Both the position numbers and the translations under genes were made by a program. Positions 26,242-35,037 of a DNA stretch of 64,000 nt are shown here, piece by piece. This stretch comes from DATAVB01 sp036267955 (lineage in GTDB: Bacteria; Actinomycetota; Actinomycetes; Mycobacteriales; QHCD01), in contig DATAVB010000058.1 of assembly GCA_036267955.1 (NCBI GenBank), positions 1-64,000 on the forward strand. Direction: 5' to 3'. The notes below the pieces were generated by a model, which searched no databases, was not told the origin of the DNA, and saw nothing but the letters and a program-made list of their open reading frames with translations. The number at the start of each line of letters is the position of its first letter. The stretch's first letter is position 1.

Positions 26242-27090
26242 ATGGCGACGGTGCAGGTCAACGGTGTGCAGCTTGGTTATGACGAGGCGGGCACCGGTCC
26301 GACGGTGGTGCTGGTGCACTCCGCGCTGGGGGATCGGCGGATGTGGGACGGCCCGTTCCATGATCTGGCGCGCGACCACCGGGTGATCCGGTACGACTGG
26401 CGCGGGATGGGCGAGTCCGCGGACGCGTCGGGAGACGTCGCGCATCACGAGGACCTGCTGGGCCTGCTCGACGCACTCGACGTCGAGCAGGCGGCGCTGG
26501 CCGGCTGCTCGATGGGTGGCGCCTATTGCGTCGATGTCGCACTCACCGCGCCCGACCGGGTGACGGCGTTGGCGTTGATCTGCGCCGGACTCTCGGGCCA
26601 CCGGTGGCCCGATTCGATGCTGACCCCGGCCCGCAAGCTGATCTACGCGGCCGTTCCGGCCGAGCGGCTCGCCGCATATTCGGCGCGTACGGCGGAATGG
26701 GTCGATCCGGCCGACGTCACCGCGATGGCCGAGGCGCAGCTCCGGTTGATGATGGTCGGCCCCGACCGGGCGGTCGAGGACCTCGACCCGGCCGCCTGGC
26801 GGAAGGCGGTCGAGCTGTGCGAGCTCGTGTTCCAGCGGGAATGGACCGGGCCGGCGGTCGCCCTCCGTGAGCTGGACCCACCGGCGACCGGCCGGCTGGC
26901 CGAGGTGCGGGCGCCGACCCTGGTGATCAAGGGACTGGCCGACGTGCCGGAGATCCAACAGGTCTCCGACCGGCTCGCCACCGAGATCGCCGGCGCCGAG
27001 CGGGTCGAGCTGCCGGCCGGACACCTGCCCTCGATCGAGAGCCCGGCGGCCGTCACCACGGCGTTACGCGCATTCCTCGGCGAACGCTGA
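26242..27090 (+). CDS. Alpha/beta hydrolase
   Basis: A 282-residue soluble alpha/beta hydrolase. The nucleophile elbow AGCSMGGAY places Ser90, the oxyanion strand reads VVLVHSALGDRRMW, and the C-terminal histidine is in PAGHLPSIESP. YDWRGMGESA is the typical strand-5 loop. It resembles 3-oxoadipate enol-lactonase-type hydrolases, but the substrate cannot be stated. Its stop is two bases from that of the convergent PAC2 gene. Confidence 0.9.
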   Translation: MATVQVNGVQLGYDEAGTGPTVVLVHSALGDRRMWDGPFHDLARDHRVIRYDWRGMGESADASGDVAHHEDLLGLLDALDVEQAALAGCSMGGAYCVDVALTAPDRVTALALICAGLSGHRWPDSMLTPARKLIYAAVPAERLAAYSARTAEWVDPADVTAMAEAQLRLMMVGPDRAVEDLDPAAWRKAVELCELVFQREWTGPAVALRELDPPATGRLAEVRAPTLVIKGLADVPEIQQVSDRLATEIAGAERVELPAGHLPSIESPAAVTTALRAFLGER

Positions 27091-27092
27091 AA

Positions 27093-27965
27093 TCAGCTGC
27101 GGCCCGGATGCGGTCCGGGACCGTCCGGCCGCCGCCGGCGCAGGTAACGCTCGAACTCGCGAGCGATCGTCTCGCCGCTGGTCTGGGCCAGATCGCTCTC
27201 GCCCGCCTTCTGCTCCAGCGCCCGGACGTACTCGGCGACCTCGTCGTCCTCGCCGGCCATCTCGTCGACCAGCCGCTGCCAGTCCTGGGCCTGCTCCGGC
27301 AGCGCGCCGAGCGGCACCGGAACGTCCAGCACCTCCTCGACCCGCTGCAGCAGCGCCAGGCTCGCCTTCGGGTGCGGGGACTGGGAGATGTAGTGCGGAA
27401 CGGCCGCCCAGAAGGTGATCGCCGGGATCCCGGCCTTGACGCAGGCGTCCTGGAAGACGCCCAGGATGCCGGTCGGGCCCTCGTACCGGGACTCCTCCAG
27501 GCCGAACTTGCTCGCTGACTCCGCGTCGTAGGACGAGCCGGTCACCGGGACCGCCCGGGTGTGCGGGGTGTCGGCGAGCAGCGCACCCAGACCGACGACC
27601 ATCTGGATGTCGAGCTCGCTGTATACCTCGAGGATCTCGTCGCAGAACGCCCGCCAGCGCATGTTCGGCTCGATCCCGCGCATCAGCACGATGTCGCGGT
27701 CCGACTCCGGCGGGCGGCACACCGAGAACCGGGTGGTCGGCCAGGTCAGCTGCCGGGTCACACCGTCGACCAGCGACACCGTGGGCCGGTTGACCTGGAA
27801 GTCGTAGTAGTCGTCGGGATCCAGCGCAGCCAGCGGCTTTGCGTCCCAGATGAGCTCCAGGTGCTCGACGGCCGCCGTCGCGGCGTCGGCCGCGTCGTTC
27901 CAGCCCTCGAAGGCACCGATCACGATCGGATCGGTGAGCTCGGGGAACGCTTCGAAGTCCATCAC
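27093..27965 (-). CDS. PAC2 family protein (proteasome-assembly-chaperone-like)
   Basis: A 290-residue PAC2-domain protein. GAFEGWNDAADAATAAVEHL near the start and GLGALLADTPHTRAVPVTG in the middle are the family hallmarks, followed by a helical C-terminus. The family is related to eukaryotic proteasome assembly chaperone 2, and an orthologue (Rv2125) lies near mshC in mycobacteria. No role in assembling the PrcBA proteasome has been shown, so the link to the Pup locus here is only suggestive. On the minus strand a TAGGCT hexamer lies seven bases before the GTG start, indicating a leaderless message. Confidence 0.9.
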   Translation of the reverse strand: MMDFEAFPELTDPIVIGAFEGWNDAADAATAAVEHLELIWDAKPLAALDPDDYYDFQVNRPTVSLVDGVTRQLTWPTTRFSVCRPPESDRDIVLMRGIEPNMRWRAFCDEILEVYSELDIQMVVGLGALLADTPHTRAVPVTGSSYDAESASKFGLEESRYEGPTGILGVFQDACVKAGIPAITFWAAVPHYISQSPHPKASLALLQRVEEVLDVPVPLGALPEQAQDWQRLVDEMAGEDDEVAEYVRALEQKAGESDLAQTSGETIAREFERYLRRRRPDGPGPHPGRS

Positions 27966-28129
27966 TCGACCCAGCCTACGTGGTCAGCCCCCGGTCGTCC
28001 CGGCCCGCGCCGGTACGCTGTGAGCGATACCGAACTTCGACCGTCCCGGGCTGATCGTGAGCGGGTTGTGCCGGCTGTGACCGGCATTACGCCGTCGCGA
28101 CCACGACGGGTGCGGCGAGGTGCCGTCAG

Positions 28130-28876
28130 ATGCACGAGCCGATGCAGAGGGAAAGTGTGGGCGACCGAGTGACGATGCAGGGGGAGACCGCGACGCAGGC
28201 TGCGCCGGTCTCGACACGCTTGGCCGGAGTGCTGTTCGACATGGACGGCACGCTGTTCGACTCCGAGAAGCTGTGGGATGTGAGCCTCGATGAGCTGGCC
28301 GCCTCGCTCGGCGGCACCCTCTCCACGGCGACCCGCAAATCGCTGGTCGGGAGCAACCTCTACGAGTCGATCGACCTGGTACACAAGGATCTCGGTGTCG
28401 ACGCCGACCCCGAGCGCAGTGGACTGTGGCTGCTGCGCCGGACGAAGGAGCTCTTCGCCGAGGGCCTGCCGTGGAAGCCGGGAGCGCAGCAGCTGCTGAC
28501 GGCGGTACGGGCCGCTGGCGTACCACGGGCGCTGGTGACCTCGACCCACCGCGAGCTGACTGACGTGGCGCTCGGCAACTTCCCGGACGGGACGTTCGAC
28601 GTGGTGATCTGCGGTGACGAGGTGACCCACACCAAGCCGCACCCCGAGTCGTACCTGACTGCCGCCTCCCGCATCGGCGTCGCCGCGGCGGACTGCGTCG
28701 CGATCGAGGACTCGCCGCGCGGCATCGCTTCGGCCGAGGCGGCCGGCTGCGCCGTGGTGGCGGTGCCGTCGGAGGTGCCCATCGACGCCGGACCGCGCCG
28801 GGTGGTCATCGACTCGCTCGTCGGCGTCACGGTCGACTGGCTCGCCGCCCTGCCCGGCCGGCTGACCGCCGAGTAA
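28130..28876 (+). CDS. HAD superfamily hydrolase (beta-phosphoglucomutase-like)
   Basis: A 248-residue HAD phosphatase. The catalytic motif FDMDGTLFDSEK gives nucleophile Asp37 and acid Asp39, motif II is ALVTSTHREL, and motif III plus IV is KPHPESYLTAA and CVAIEDSPRGIASAEAAG. A helical cap sits between motifs I and II. Substrates are small phosphorylated metabolites. The ATG at 28130 adds about 28 residues before the domain; starts further in (GTG 28169, ATG 28175) are also possible. A perfect 10-bp hairpin follows the gene. Confidence 0.9.
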   Translation: MHEPMQRESVGDRVTMQGETATQAAPVSTRLAGVLFDMDGTLFDSEKLWDVSLDELAASLGGTLSTATRKSLVGSNLYESIDLVHKDLGVDADPERSGLWLLRRTKELFAEGLPWKPGAQQLLTAVRAAGVPRALVTSTHRELTDVALGNFPDGTFDVVICGDEVTHTKPHPESYLTAASRIGVAAADCVAIEDSPRGIASAEAAGCAVVAVPSEVPIDAGPRRVVIDSLVGVTVDWLAALPGRLTAE

Positions 28877-28890
28877 CTCCTGGCGGCTAA

Positions 28891-28914
28891 ATCTCGGCCC
28901 TGCCGGGCCGAGAT
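28891..28914 (+). terminator. Hairpin after the HAD gene, possible terminator
   Basis: Arms ATCTCGGCCC (28891-28900) and GGGCCGAGAT (28905-28914) pair perfectly around a TGCC tetraloop. No T tract follows, which is common for actinobacterial terminators. It ends 18 bases before the LysE-type gene. Confidence 0.55.
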
Positions 28915-28932
28915 CTCGGGCAGACTGACCCG

Positions 28933-29592
28933 ATGGAGATTCTGGGTCAGCTTCCGTCATTTCTGTTGGCGGTACTGGTGATCGCCGCGGTGCCCGGTCC
29001 GGCCGTGGCGCTGCTCATCCGGCGATGCTCGGTCGGCGGTGTGTCGGCGGGCGTGCCGATCATCGCCGGGCTCGAACTGGGGCTGTACTTCTGGATCCTG
29101 GCGGCCGGTGCGGGACTCGCCGCGCTACTCGCCGCATCGCACACCGCGTACCTGGTGGTCCGGCTCGCCGGCGCAGCCGTGCTGACGGTGCTCGGCATCC
29201 AGGCCTGGCGGGCGGTCTTCGCGCGGCGCCGGAGCGGCGATCCCACCGCCGTGGACCTGGCGACCCTGCCCGCCGCGAAACTGACCGGTCGTGGACGGCG
29301 CGGCGGATTCGCCATCGGGCTGCTGACCAACGGAGCCAACCCCAAGGCGGCCGTCTTCGCGTTCGCGTTCTATCCGCAGTTCATCCCGCACGGCTACCCG
29401 TTTGCCCTGACGGCGGCCGCGCTCGGCCTGCTGCAGATCACCCTGGAATTCGGCTTCTACCTGCTCCTAGCGGCCCTGATCAGCCAGACCCGGCGCTGGA
29501 TCGGCCGCAGCCGGGTGCGCAGGACCATCGATGCGGTGTCCGGCACGGTGCTCATCGGGCTCGGCCTCCGGGTCGCCACCGAACAGCCCTGA
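28933..29592 (+). CDS. LysE/RhtB family amino-acid exporter
   Basis: A 219-residue membrane protein of the LysE superfamily with about six hydrophobic segments. The first-helix motif AAVPGPAVALLIRRC corresponds to the family's conserved PGP region, and LLTNGANPKAAVFAFAF matches the conserved N-PK-A segment after the central loop. Members export amino acids and their analogues. It stands alone, between the hairpin at 28891-28914 and palindrome copy B. Confidence 0.9.
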   Translation: MEILGQLPSFLLAVLVIAAVPGPAVALLIRRCSVGGVSAGVPIIAGLELGLYFWILAAGAGLAALLAASHTAYLVVRLAGAAVLTVLGIQAWRAVFARRRSGDPTAVDLATLPAAKLTGRGRRGGFAIGLLTNGANPKAAVFAFAFYPQFIPHGYPFALTAAALGLLQITLEFGFYLLLAALISQTRRWIGRSRVRRTIDAVSGTVLIGLGLRVATEQP

Positions 29593-29636
29593 TCGCCCGC
29601 ACCCGGCCCGCCGCGACCCTCGCCCGCCAACCGACG

Positions 29637-29700
29637 TGTTGATCATGCGGAAACTGTTTGCGACACGCCGACGGCAGCAACAGTTTCCGCATGATCAACA
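29637..29700. repeat. Palindromic repeat, family 1, copy B
   Basis: Perfect 22-base arms (29637-29658, 29679-29700) with the same core as copy A enclose a 20-base loop containing GCGACACGCCG. It lies between convergent genes (LysE-type exporter and AraC regulator), where it could also end transcription from both sides. Confidence 0.95.
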
Positions 29701-29721
29701 GCTGGGGGTGTCCGGGCCGGC

Positions 29722-30534
29722 TCAGGTGACGTCGTGCCGCAGCTGGGCGCGGAACCGGCTGGGTGAGATGCCGACCCGCCGGGTGAACAACCGACTGAAG
29801 TACGCCGCGTCGGAGTAGCCGACCTCGGCCGCGATGAGCCCGACCGGTCGGACCGAGTCGGCGAGCAGGTCCTTGGCCCGGCTCAACCTGATCTGCAGCA
29901 GGTAGTCCTTGACTCCGAACCCGGTCAGCGCCCGTACGGTCGCCCGTAGCTCCTCGGCGGTGCAGCCGAGCCGACGGGCATGCTCGGCGACGGTCAGCGG
30001 CAGCAGCGCGTCCTGGCGGAGTGCCACCAGCACCGGGATGGTCGACCGGTCGTAGTCCGCCCGACCCTGCCGGATCGCGCCGAGCAGCTGGTGCAGCCGG
30101 ACCGCGGCCTGCACGTCGGTGTCCGGGCCGGGATCGCGGCAGACCGCCGCCAGATCGGCGAACGCCCGCCGGACCGGGGTCAGGTCATCGAACAAGGTGG
30201 TCGGATCCGGGCCGTCCAGATAGCCGAGATCGGCGTAGCCGGCGGCGGCCGGGCCGTCGAAGAGCACCCAGTGATCCGACCAGCCGCGGTGGTCCGAGCG
30301 GTAGGTGTGCGGTTGCCCGGGACGCAGCCAGAACAGCACCGGCCCGCGCAACGCGAAGGACCGCGCCCCGACCGACAGCTCACCTCGGCCGGCGGTGATC
30401 AGCACCGCGGCGAAGCTGTCCAACGTACGGGGACGGCAGTGCACCGGCCCATTCTCCGCGCCGACGCCGAGACAGACCAGACCGAGCTGACGGTGGGTCG
30501 GAGACGGGGTCCGATAACACGCCCAGCTCTGCAC
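29722..30534 (-). CDS. AraC family transcriptional regulator
   Basis: A 270-residue AraC/XylS regulator. The N-terminal cupin part has VLFWLRPGQPHTYR, and the C-terminal double helix-turn-helix ends with the signature IAAEVGYSDAAYFSRLFTRRVGISPSRFR (about residues 235-263), where the second helix reads SDAAYFSRLFTR. It is transcribed divergently from the PhyH dioxygenase gene across 58 bases, so that gene is its likely target. Ligand unknown, perhaps a sugar. Confidence 0.92.
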   Translation of the reverse strand: MQSWACYRTPSPTHRQLGLVCLGVGAENGPVHCRPRTLDSFAAVLITAGRGELSVGARSFALRGPVLFWLRPGQPHTYRSDHRGWSDHWVLFDGPAAAGYADLGYLDGPDPTTLFDDLTPVRRAFADLAAVCRDPGPDTDVQAAVRLHQLLGAIRQGRADYDRSTIPVLVALRQDALLPLTVAEHARRLGCTAEELRATVRALTGFGVKDYLLQIRLSRAKDLLADSVRPVGLIAAEVGYSDAAYFSRLFTRRVGISPSRFRAQLRHDVT

Positions 30535-30592
30535 GGGACAAATCTAACCGACGGCGCGACCGGAAAGTCCAAGAAGACCGGCCGGTTCGTCC

Positions 30593-31477
30593 ATGTACGG
30601 CCGGCCGGCCGCGGGGCATGGTGGAGATGTGCTCACCTCCAACGGATACGTGCTGGACGAGTCGCCGTCCCGGATGGCCGAGCTGGAGCCGGTCCCAGAC
30701 CGTATCCGGCACGACCGTGACGCGCTATGGGAACGATTGCGGGAACACGGCTATCTGTTTCTGCGTGGCGCGCTGGATCCGGAGAACTCCAACGCATTCC
30801 GTCGTTACTACTTCAAGAAATTGGCCGAAACCGGCCTGCTGCGTGCCGGTGCCGATCCGGAATTAGGATATGCCGGCTCCGGGGATCTCGACCAGGAATC
30901 GTTGCGGCACATTCTCTTCCGGGAGATCGTGCCCGGTTCGGAATACCTGGAATTCTGCACCCAGCCGGCGATCCGCGGCTGGTACGAATGGTTTCTGGGC
31001 GACTCGCCATTCCTGCACCGACGGAAGATCCTTCGACATATAAAGCCGGGGGAGGCCGGCATCGGCTCGTCGACCCAGGCGCATTACGACCTGGTCTATC
31101 TGCGCGACGGCACCGACCGGGTGCTCAGCTCGTGGATTCCGTTGGGCGACTGCCCGACCGACCGGGGTGGCCTGGTCTACCTGCAGCGCAGCCACGAGGC
31201 CGTGCTGCGCGAGGAGGAGGCGGGCGGCGTACGCCCGAAGGGTTGGATCACCGCCGATCTGCCAGGGCTGGCGCGGAAATACGACACTCGCTGGATGGTC
31301 GCCGACTACGAGGCGGGCGACATGGTCGTCCACTCCGCGTACATGATTCACGCCGCATTGGACAATGTGGACAGTGACGGGGTGATGCGGCTGTCGACCG
31401 ACATCCGCTATCAACGGACGGATCTTCCGATCGACTGGCGCTGGCAGGGTGATTGGCACCCCAACGACGGGCTCTAG
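30593..31477 (+). CDS. Phytanoyl-CoA dioxygenase (PhyH) family protein
   Basis: A 294-residue Fe(II)/2-oxoglutarate-dependent dioxygenase. The metal triad is visible as HYD (His164, Asp166) in AHYDLVYLRDG and the distal His in MIHAALDN, followed by an Arg in MRLSTDIRYQR that would bind 2-oxoglutarate. Such enzymes hydroxylate small molecules or natural products. Start choice is uncertain: ATG 30593 lacks a ribosome site and GTG 30629 has GGAG only two bases away. Divergent from the AraC regulator, it is probably its target. Confidence 0.9.
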   Translation: MYGRPAAGHGGDVLTSNGYVLDESPSRMAELEPVPDRIRHDRDALWERLREHGYLFLRGALDPENSNAFRRYYFKKLAETGLLRAGADPELGYAGSGDLDQESLRHILFREIVPGSEYLEFCTQPAIRGWYEWFLGDSPFLHRRKILRHIKPGEAGIGSSTQAHYDLVYLRDGTDRVLSSWIPLGDCPTDRGGLVYLQRSHEAVLREEEAGGVRPKGWITADLPGLARKYDTRWMVADYEAGDMVVHSAYMIHAALDNVDSDGVMRLSTDIRYQRTDLPIDWRWQGDWHPNDGL

Positions 31478-32442
31478 CCGTACAGCTCCGTGAGCGCCCG
31501 GGCGGCGCGACCGATCTCCTCCCGTACCGCCACTGGCTCCAGCACCTCGACCTCGGCACCGAGCCGCAGCAGTTCGTGGACCGCATGCCGGTCGGACTCG
31601 GTCGGGATCCGTGCCTTGATCCAGCCGTCCGTGTCCGGTTCGCCGGCCGTGTCGGTCACCGCCCGTCGCGCCACCTGGCCGAGCAGGAACGCGAGTTCCT
31701 GGCCGCGCGGGGACAGCCGGATCACCGCCTCGCTGCGGTAGAGGTGATCCCGGAGGTGCTCCGACCGGGCGGCCCAGAAGGCGGCCAGGTTGAAGTCGCC
31801 GGGGCGCTGGAAATGCTCGGCCAGCACGGACAGCGTCGTGATCCGGGAGATCCGGTAGCTGCGCGGTTTGCCGGACTCCTGCGCCGCCACGTACCAGACG
31901 CCGGCCTTGAGAACGAGACCGAGCGGCTCCAGGACCCGGGTCACTTCGGCCGGCCGCCAGCTGCGCAGGTACGTGATCTCGATCCGGTGCTGCTTCCACA
32001 CCGCGTCCGCGACGGCGGCCAGGTGGGGCGTGTCGTCGGAGTCGCGGAACCAGCCGGGCGCGTCCAGGTGGAAACGCTCGCGGATCCGGCCGGCCCGGGA
32101 CCGCAGCTCCGGCGGCAGCGCGGCGAGCAGTTTCAGTTCGGTGGCGGCCAGTACCGTGCCGAGCCCGAGTTCGGCGGCGGCCTCGGGAAGTCCGGCGAGG
32201 AACAGTGCGTCGGCCTCCTCGCCGGTCAGGCCGGTCAGCCTGGTGCGGAAACCGTCGACCAGTTGATAGCCGCCGGTGGGTCCGCGATCCGCGTAGACCG
32301 GAATGCCGGCGGCGGCCAGCGACTCGATGTCGCGGTAAACCGTCCGCGTCGAGACCTCCAACTCGGCGGCCATCTCGCCCGCGGTGACCCGGCCGCGGGT
32401 CTGGAGTATCAGCAAGATGGTGAGCAGTCGGCTGGCGCGCAT
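31474..32442 (-). CDS. HTH/WYL-domain transcriptional regulator (YafY type)
   Basis: A 322-residue regulator with an N-terminal winged helix (MRASRLLTILLILQTRG, then STRTVYRDIESLAAAGIPV) and a C-terminal WYL domain (PLGLVLKAGVWYVAAQESG) with a WCX extension. It is the same architecture as PafB and PafC at the other end of the window. The start at 32442 fits the family. It is divergent from the winged-helix DNA-binding gene across 73 bases, the usual arrangement for control of the neighbour. Its end overlaps the PhyH gene by four bases. Confidence 0.9.
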   Translation of the reverse strand: MRASRLLTILLILQTRGRVTAGEMAAELEVSTRTVYRDIESLAAAGIPVYADRGPTGGYQLVDGFRTRLTGLTGEEADALFLAGLPEAAAELGLGTVLAATELKLLAALPPELRSRAGRIRERFHLDAPGWFRDSDDTPHLAAVADAVWKQHRIEITYLRSWRPAEVTRVLEPLGLVLKAGVWYVAAQESGKPRSYRISRITTLSVLAEHFQRPGDFNLAAFWAARSEHLRDHLYRSEAVIRLSPRGQELAFLLGQVARRAVTDTAGEPDTDGWIKARIPTESDRHAVHELLRLGAEVEVLEPVAVREEIGRAARALTELYG

Positions 32443-32515
32443 GGTTCCATCTTGGCTGGTAAACCTGACGCGAGCTGACAGGTACGACCGGCAGGATCGG
32501 TGGCGGAGGTGTCCC

Positions 32516-33625
32516 GTGCTGGAGATCGACCGCAAGCAGGTGATGGCGTACCGGATGGTGGCCCATCAACTGGACCGTGACTGCGCCAACGAACCCGCCT
32601 TGTCGGTCCTCGACCTGGGCGTGCAGGACCCCCGACCCGGCACCGCGCTGAGTGCGCTCGCCGCCCGGCTGCCGAACCAGCCCACCGGTGCCGGGCTCGT
32701 CGCGACCTGGACGTTTCGTGGCGCGCCACACCTGCACCGGAAGTCAGACCTGCGGGCGCTCAACGCCGAGCTGTGGCCCCTGGACGACACCGATGCGGCG
32801 GCCCGGCTCGGCAACTCCTGCGCGCAGCTGACCAAGGCCGAGATGCCTGCTCTGCAAGCGATCCGCGACACGGCGACGGCCTGGCGGGAGACCGATGACG
32901 GCTCGGTCCGGACCAAGGGCGAGATCAGCGGGGCGGTCACCGGGCGGCTGCCGGACGATTACTCGGGCTGGTGCCGTGGCTGCGGCTCGACCCATGTGCT
33001 CGAACAGTTGCTCCGGCTCGCCGGATTGGCGGCGGGAGCGGTGATCGCCGAGCAGGGGCCGCCGGTCGCGTTCGGCATGCAGTCGCGCTGGCCCGGTCCG
33101 CCGAAGACGGCGAAGGGGACCGGGAGGCTGCTGGAGGCGTACCTGCGGTTGCACGGCCCGGCCACCGCGGCGGAGGCGGCCGGCTATCTCGGTACGACGG
33201 CGGCCGCGACGGCAGCGGAGTGGCCGGACGGGTTGGCCGAGGTACAGGTCGGCCGTCGGCGCAGTTACCTGCCGGAGTCCGAAATCGAGACCCTGCGCTC
33301 GGCTCCGGCCCCGCGGCTGGTCCGGCTGCTGCCGCCGTACGACCCGTTCCTGCAGGCCCGCGACCGGCTGACCCTCGTAGCGGAAAAGGCCCGCCACAAG
33401 GAGGTCTGGCGGATCCTGGGCAATCCCGGCGCGTTGCTCGTAGACGGCGAGGTGGCCGGGGTGTGGCGGGCCAAGGCCGGCAAGAGTCGGCTGACGGTGA
33501 CGGTGAGCCCGTTTCAGCCCATCGCGGCCGGCCGGAGGAAAGAGGTCGCCGCCGAGGCGGAACGGGTCGCCGCGGTGCGCGGCGCCACCGCCGTCGAGGT
33601 GACGTACGCCGCCCCCCTCGGCTGA
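32516..33625 (+). CDS. Winged-helix DNA-binding protein of the AlkZ/YcaQ (HTH_42) family
   Basis: A 369-residue protein of the HTH_42 (PF06224-like) family, which includes the crosslink and azinomycin DNA glycosylases AlkZ and AlkX/YcaQ. Visible marks are LDLGVQDPRPGTALSALAAR and TWTFRGAPHLHRKSDL, the conserved family segments, then PPYDPFLQARDR and VDGEVAGVWRAK near the C-terminus. DNA repair activity is possible but unproven; many homologues are uncharacterised. The GTG at 32516 has a GGAGG site seven bases upstream; the open frame before it lacks homology-like sequence. Confidence 0.85.
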   Translation: MLEIDRKQVMAYRMVAHQLDRDCANEPALSVLDLGVQDPRPGTALSALAARLPNQPTGAGLVATWTFRGAPHLHRKSDLRALNAELWPLDDTDAAARLGNSCAQLTKAEMPALQAIRDTATAWRETDDGSVRTKGEISGAVTGRLPDDYSGWCRGCGSTHVLEQLLRLAGLAAGAVIAEQGPPVAFGMQSRWPGPPKTAKGTGRLLEAYLRLHGPATAAEAAGYLGTTAAATAAEWPDGLAEVQVGRRRSYLPESEIETLRSAPAPRLVRLLPPYDPFLQARDRLTLVAEKARHKEVWRILGNPGALLVDGEVAGVWRAKAGKSRLTVTVSPFQPIAAGRRKEVAAEAERVAAVRGATAVEVTYAAPLG

Positions 33626-33822
33626 GGCGGGTTGCTCCCACGGCAGCTCTCCCGCCGCCCTCCCGCCGCTCCTTCCGAACGGGGGAGATGGCGGTGGGGG
33701 AGGGGAGCCGGGGCCGCTACCGGCAATTTCTTGACACCGTCCAAAGCCGCGATGCAAGGTCGCATCCCGAGTGTCGGAACTACGGAACAGCCTGGTACGC
33801 AAAGAGATGAGGGACATTCATC
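33626..33822 (+). promoter_or_regulatory. Promoter region of the rhamnonate dehydratase-like operon
   Basis: TTGACA at 33731-33736 and CAAGGT at 33755-33760, 18 bases apart, are a plausible promoter. A GAGGGAC site precedes the GTG at 33823. An inverted CCCTCCCGCC/GGGGGAG tract lies further upstream, possibly ending transcription of the preceding gene. Confidence 0.45.
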
Positions 33823-35037
33823 GTGACCCGTGATCGGATCATCTCGGTCAGAGCACATCTCATTCCACCGGCCGACCCGTCGGACGAGGGCGACCTGTTG
33901 AAGAAGGGCGGCTGGCTCACCGCCCATATCGCCAGTCCGCTGTCGAAATACCCGGAGTTCGCGGCCAATCGCGGCTCCGGCATCAACTCCGCCCTGCTCG
34001 GCGGGATTATCGTCGAGGTGGAGAGCGAATCCGGTGCGATCGGCGTCGCCTCCGGCGGTGGCGGTTTCGCGGCCGCAGCCATCATCGAGGGCCATTTCGC
34101 CCGGCTCATCGAGGGCGAGAAAGCCTCAGCCCACGGACGAATCTGGGACCGGATGTATTCCGCTTCCCTGCATTACGGTCGCAAAGGGTTGGCCATTCAC
34201 GCCATTTCGGCGGTGGATCTGGCGATCTGGGATCTGCATGGGAAACTGCTCAGCGAGCCGGTGCACGAGCTGATCGGTGGAAAGGTCCGGGAATCCTCAC
34301 GCATGTATGCGACCGGACCACGCTCGGAGCTGGCCGAGGAGCTGGGTTTTGTCGCCTCGAAACTCCCGTTGCCCTACGGGCCGCCGCACGGAGACGACGG
34401 TTTCGAACGCAATCTGGAGACCGCCCGAAAGGCGCGCGCCGGTGTTTCGGCCGATTTTCCGCTGCTCTACGACTGCTGGATGTCGCTGGATGTGCCGTAC
34501 ACATTGCGGTTGATGGATGCGATCGAGCCGATCGGGGTGCGCTGGGTCGAGGAACCCCTGATGCCCGACGACTACGCCGGATTCCGGCGGCTCGCCGAGC
34601 GCGGCAACCGGCGGGTGCTGATCACCTCGGGCGAGCACGAATACACTGTCGCCGGATTTCGGCAACTGCTGGAGACCGGTGCCTGCACGATCGTGCAACC
34701 CGACCTGCAATGGTGCGGCGGCCTGACCGAATTGCTCAAGATATCCGCGCTGGCACAGGGATTCGGCGTGCCGGTCGTGCCGCACTGCGGCGGAATGTAC
34801 GCCTACCACTTCACCGTCACCCGGTCCGATATCGACCTGGCCGAATTCCCGATCGTCAGCCCCGACGGCGACCGGGTCGTGCCGATCCACGCGCCGTATC
34901 TGGTCGGCGAACCGGCACCGGAAGCCGGTCGATTCGATCCCGGTGACGCCCCCGGATTCGGTCTTGAACTGGACCGGTCGCTGCCGCTGGTTCGCCCGTT
35001 CGACAAGGAGAACTGGCCCGGCCTGGGCGCGCCGTAG
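33823..35037 (+). CDS. Enolase-superfamily sugar acid dehydratase (L-rhamnonate dehydratase-like)
   Basis: A 404-residue mandelate racemase/muconate lactonizing enzyme family protein. The three metal ligands sit in LLYDCWMSL (Asp), RWVEEPLMP (Glu) and TSGEHEYTV (Glu), and the catalytic His is in VVPHCGGMYAYH. The KLPLPYGPPHGDDG loop and the length resemble L-rhamnonate dehydratase RhmD. It would dehydrate an aldonic acid to a 2-keto-3-deoxy acid. The exact substrate is inference. Its TAG stop shares a base with the GTG start of the next gene, so the two are translationally coupled. Confidence 0.88.
   Translation: MTRDRIISVRAHLIPPADPSDEGDLLKKGGWLTAHIASPLSKYPEFAANRGSGINSALLGGIIVEVESESGAIGVASGGGGFAAAAIIEGHFARLIEGEKASAHGRIWDRMYSASLHYGRKGLAIHAISAVDLAIWDLHGKLLSEPVHELIGGKVRESSRMYATGPRSELAEELGFVASKLPLPYGPPHGDDGFERNLETARKARAGVSADFPLLYDCWMSLDVPYTLRLMDAIEPIGVRWVEEPLMPDDYAGFRRLAERGNRRVLITSGEHEYTVAGFRQLLETGACTIVQPDLQWCGGLTELLKISALAQGFGVPVVPHCGGMYAYHFTVTRSDIDLAEFPIVSPDGDRVVPIHAPYLVGEPAPEAGRFDPGDAPGFGLELDRSLPLVRPFDKENWPGLGAP

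Noticed and set aside
26019..26386. Small ORFs in the AT-rich gap (80 residues on minus, 104 on plus)
   Set aside because: No ribosome site, no codon bias and overlap with the clear hydrolase start; they look like chance frames.
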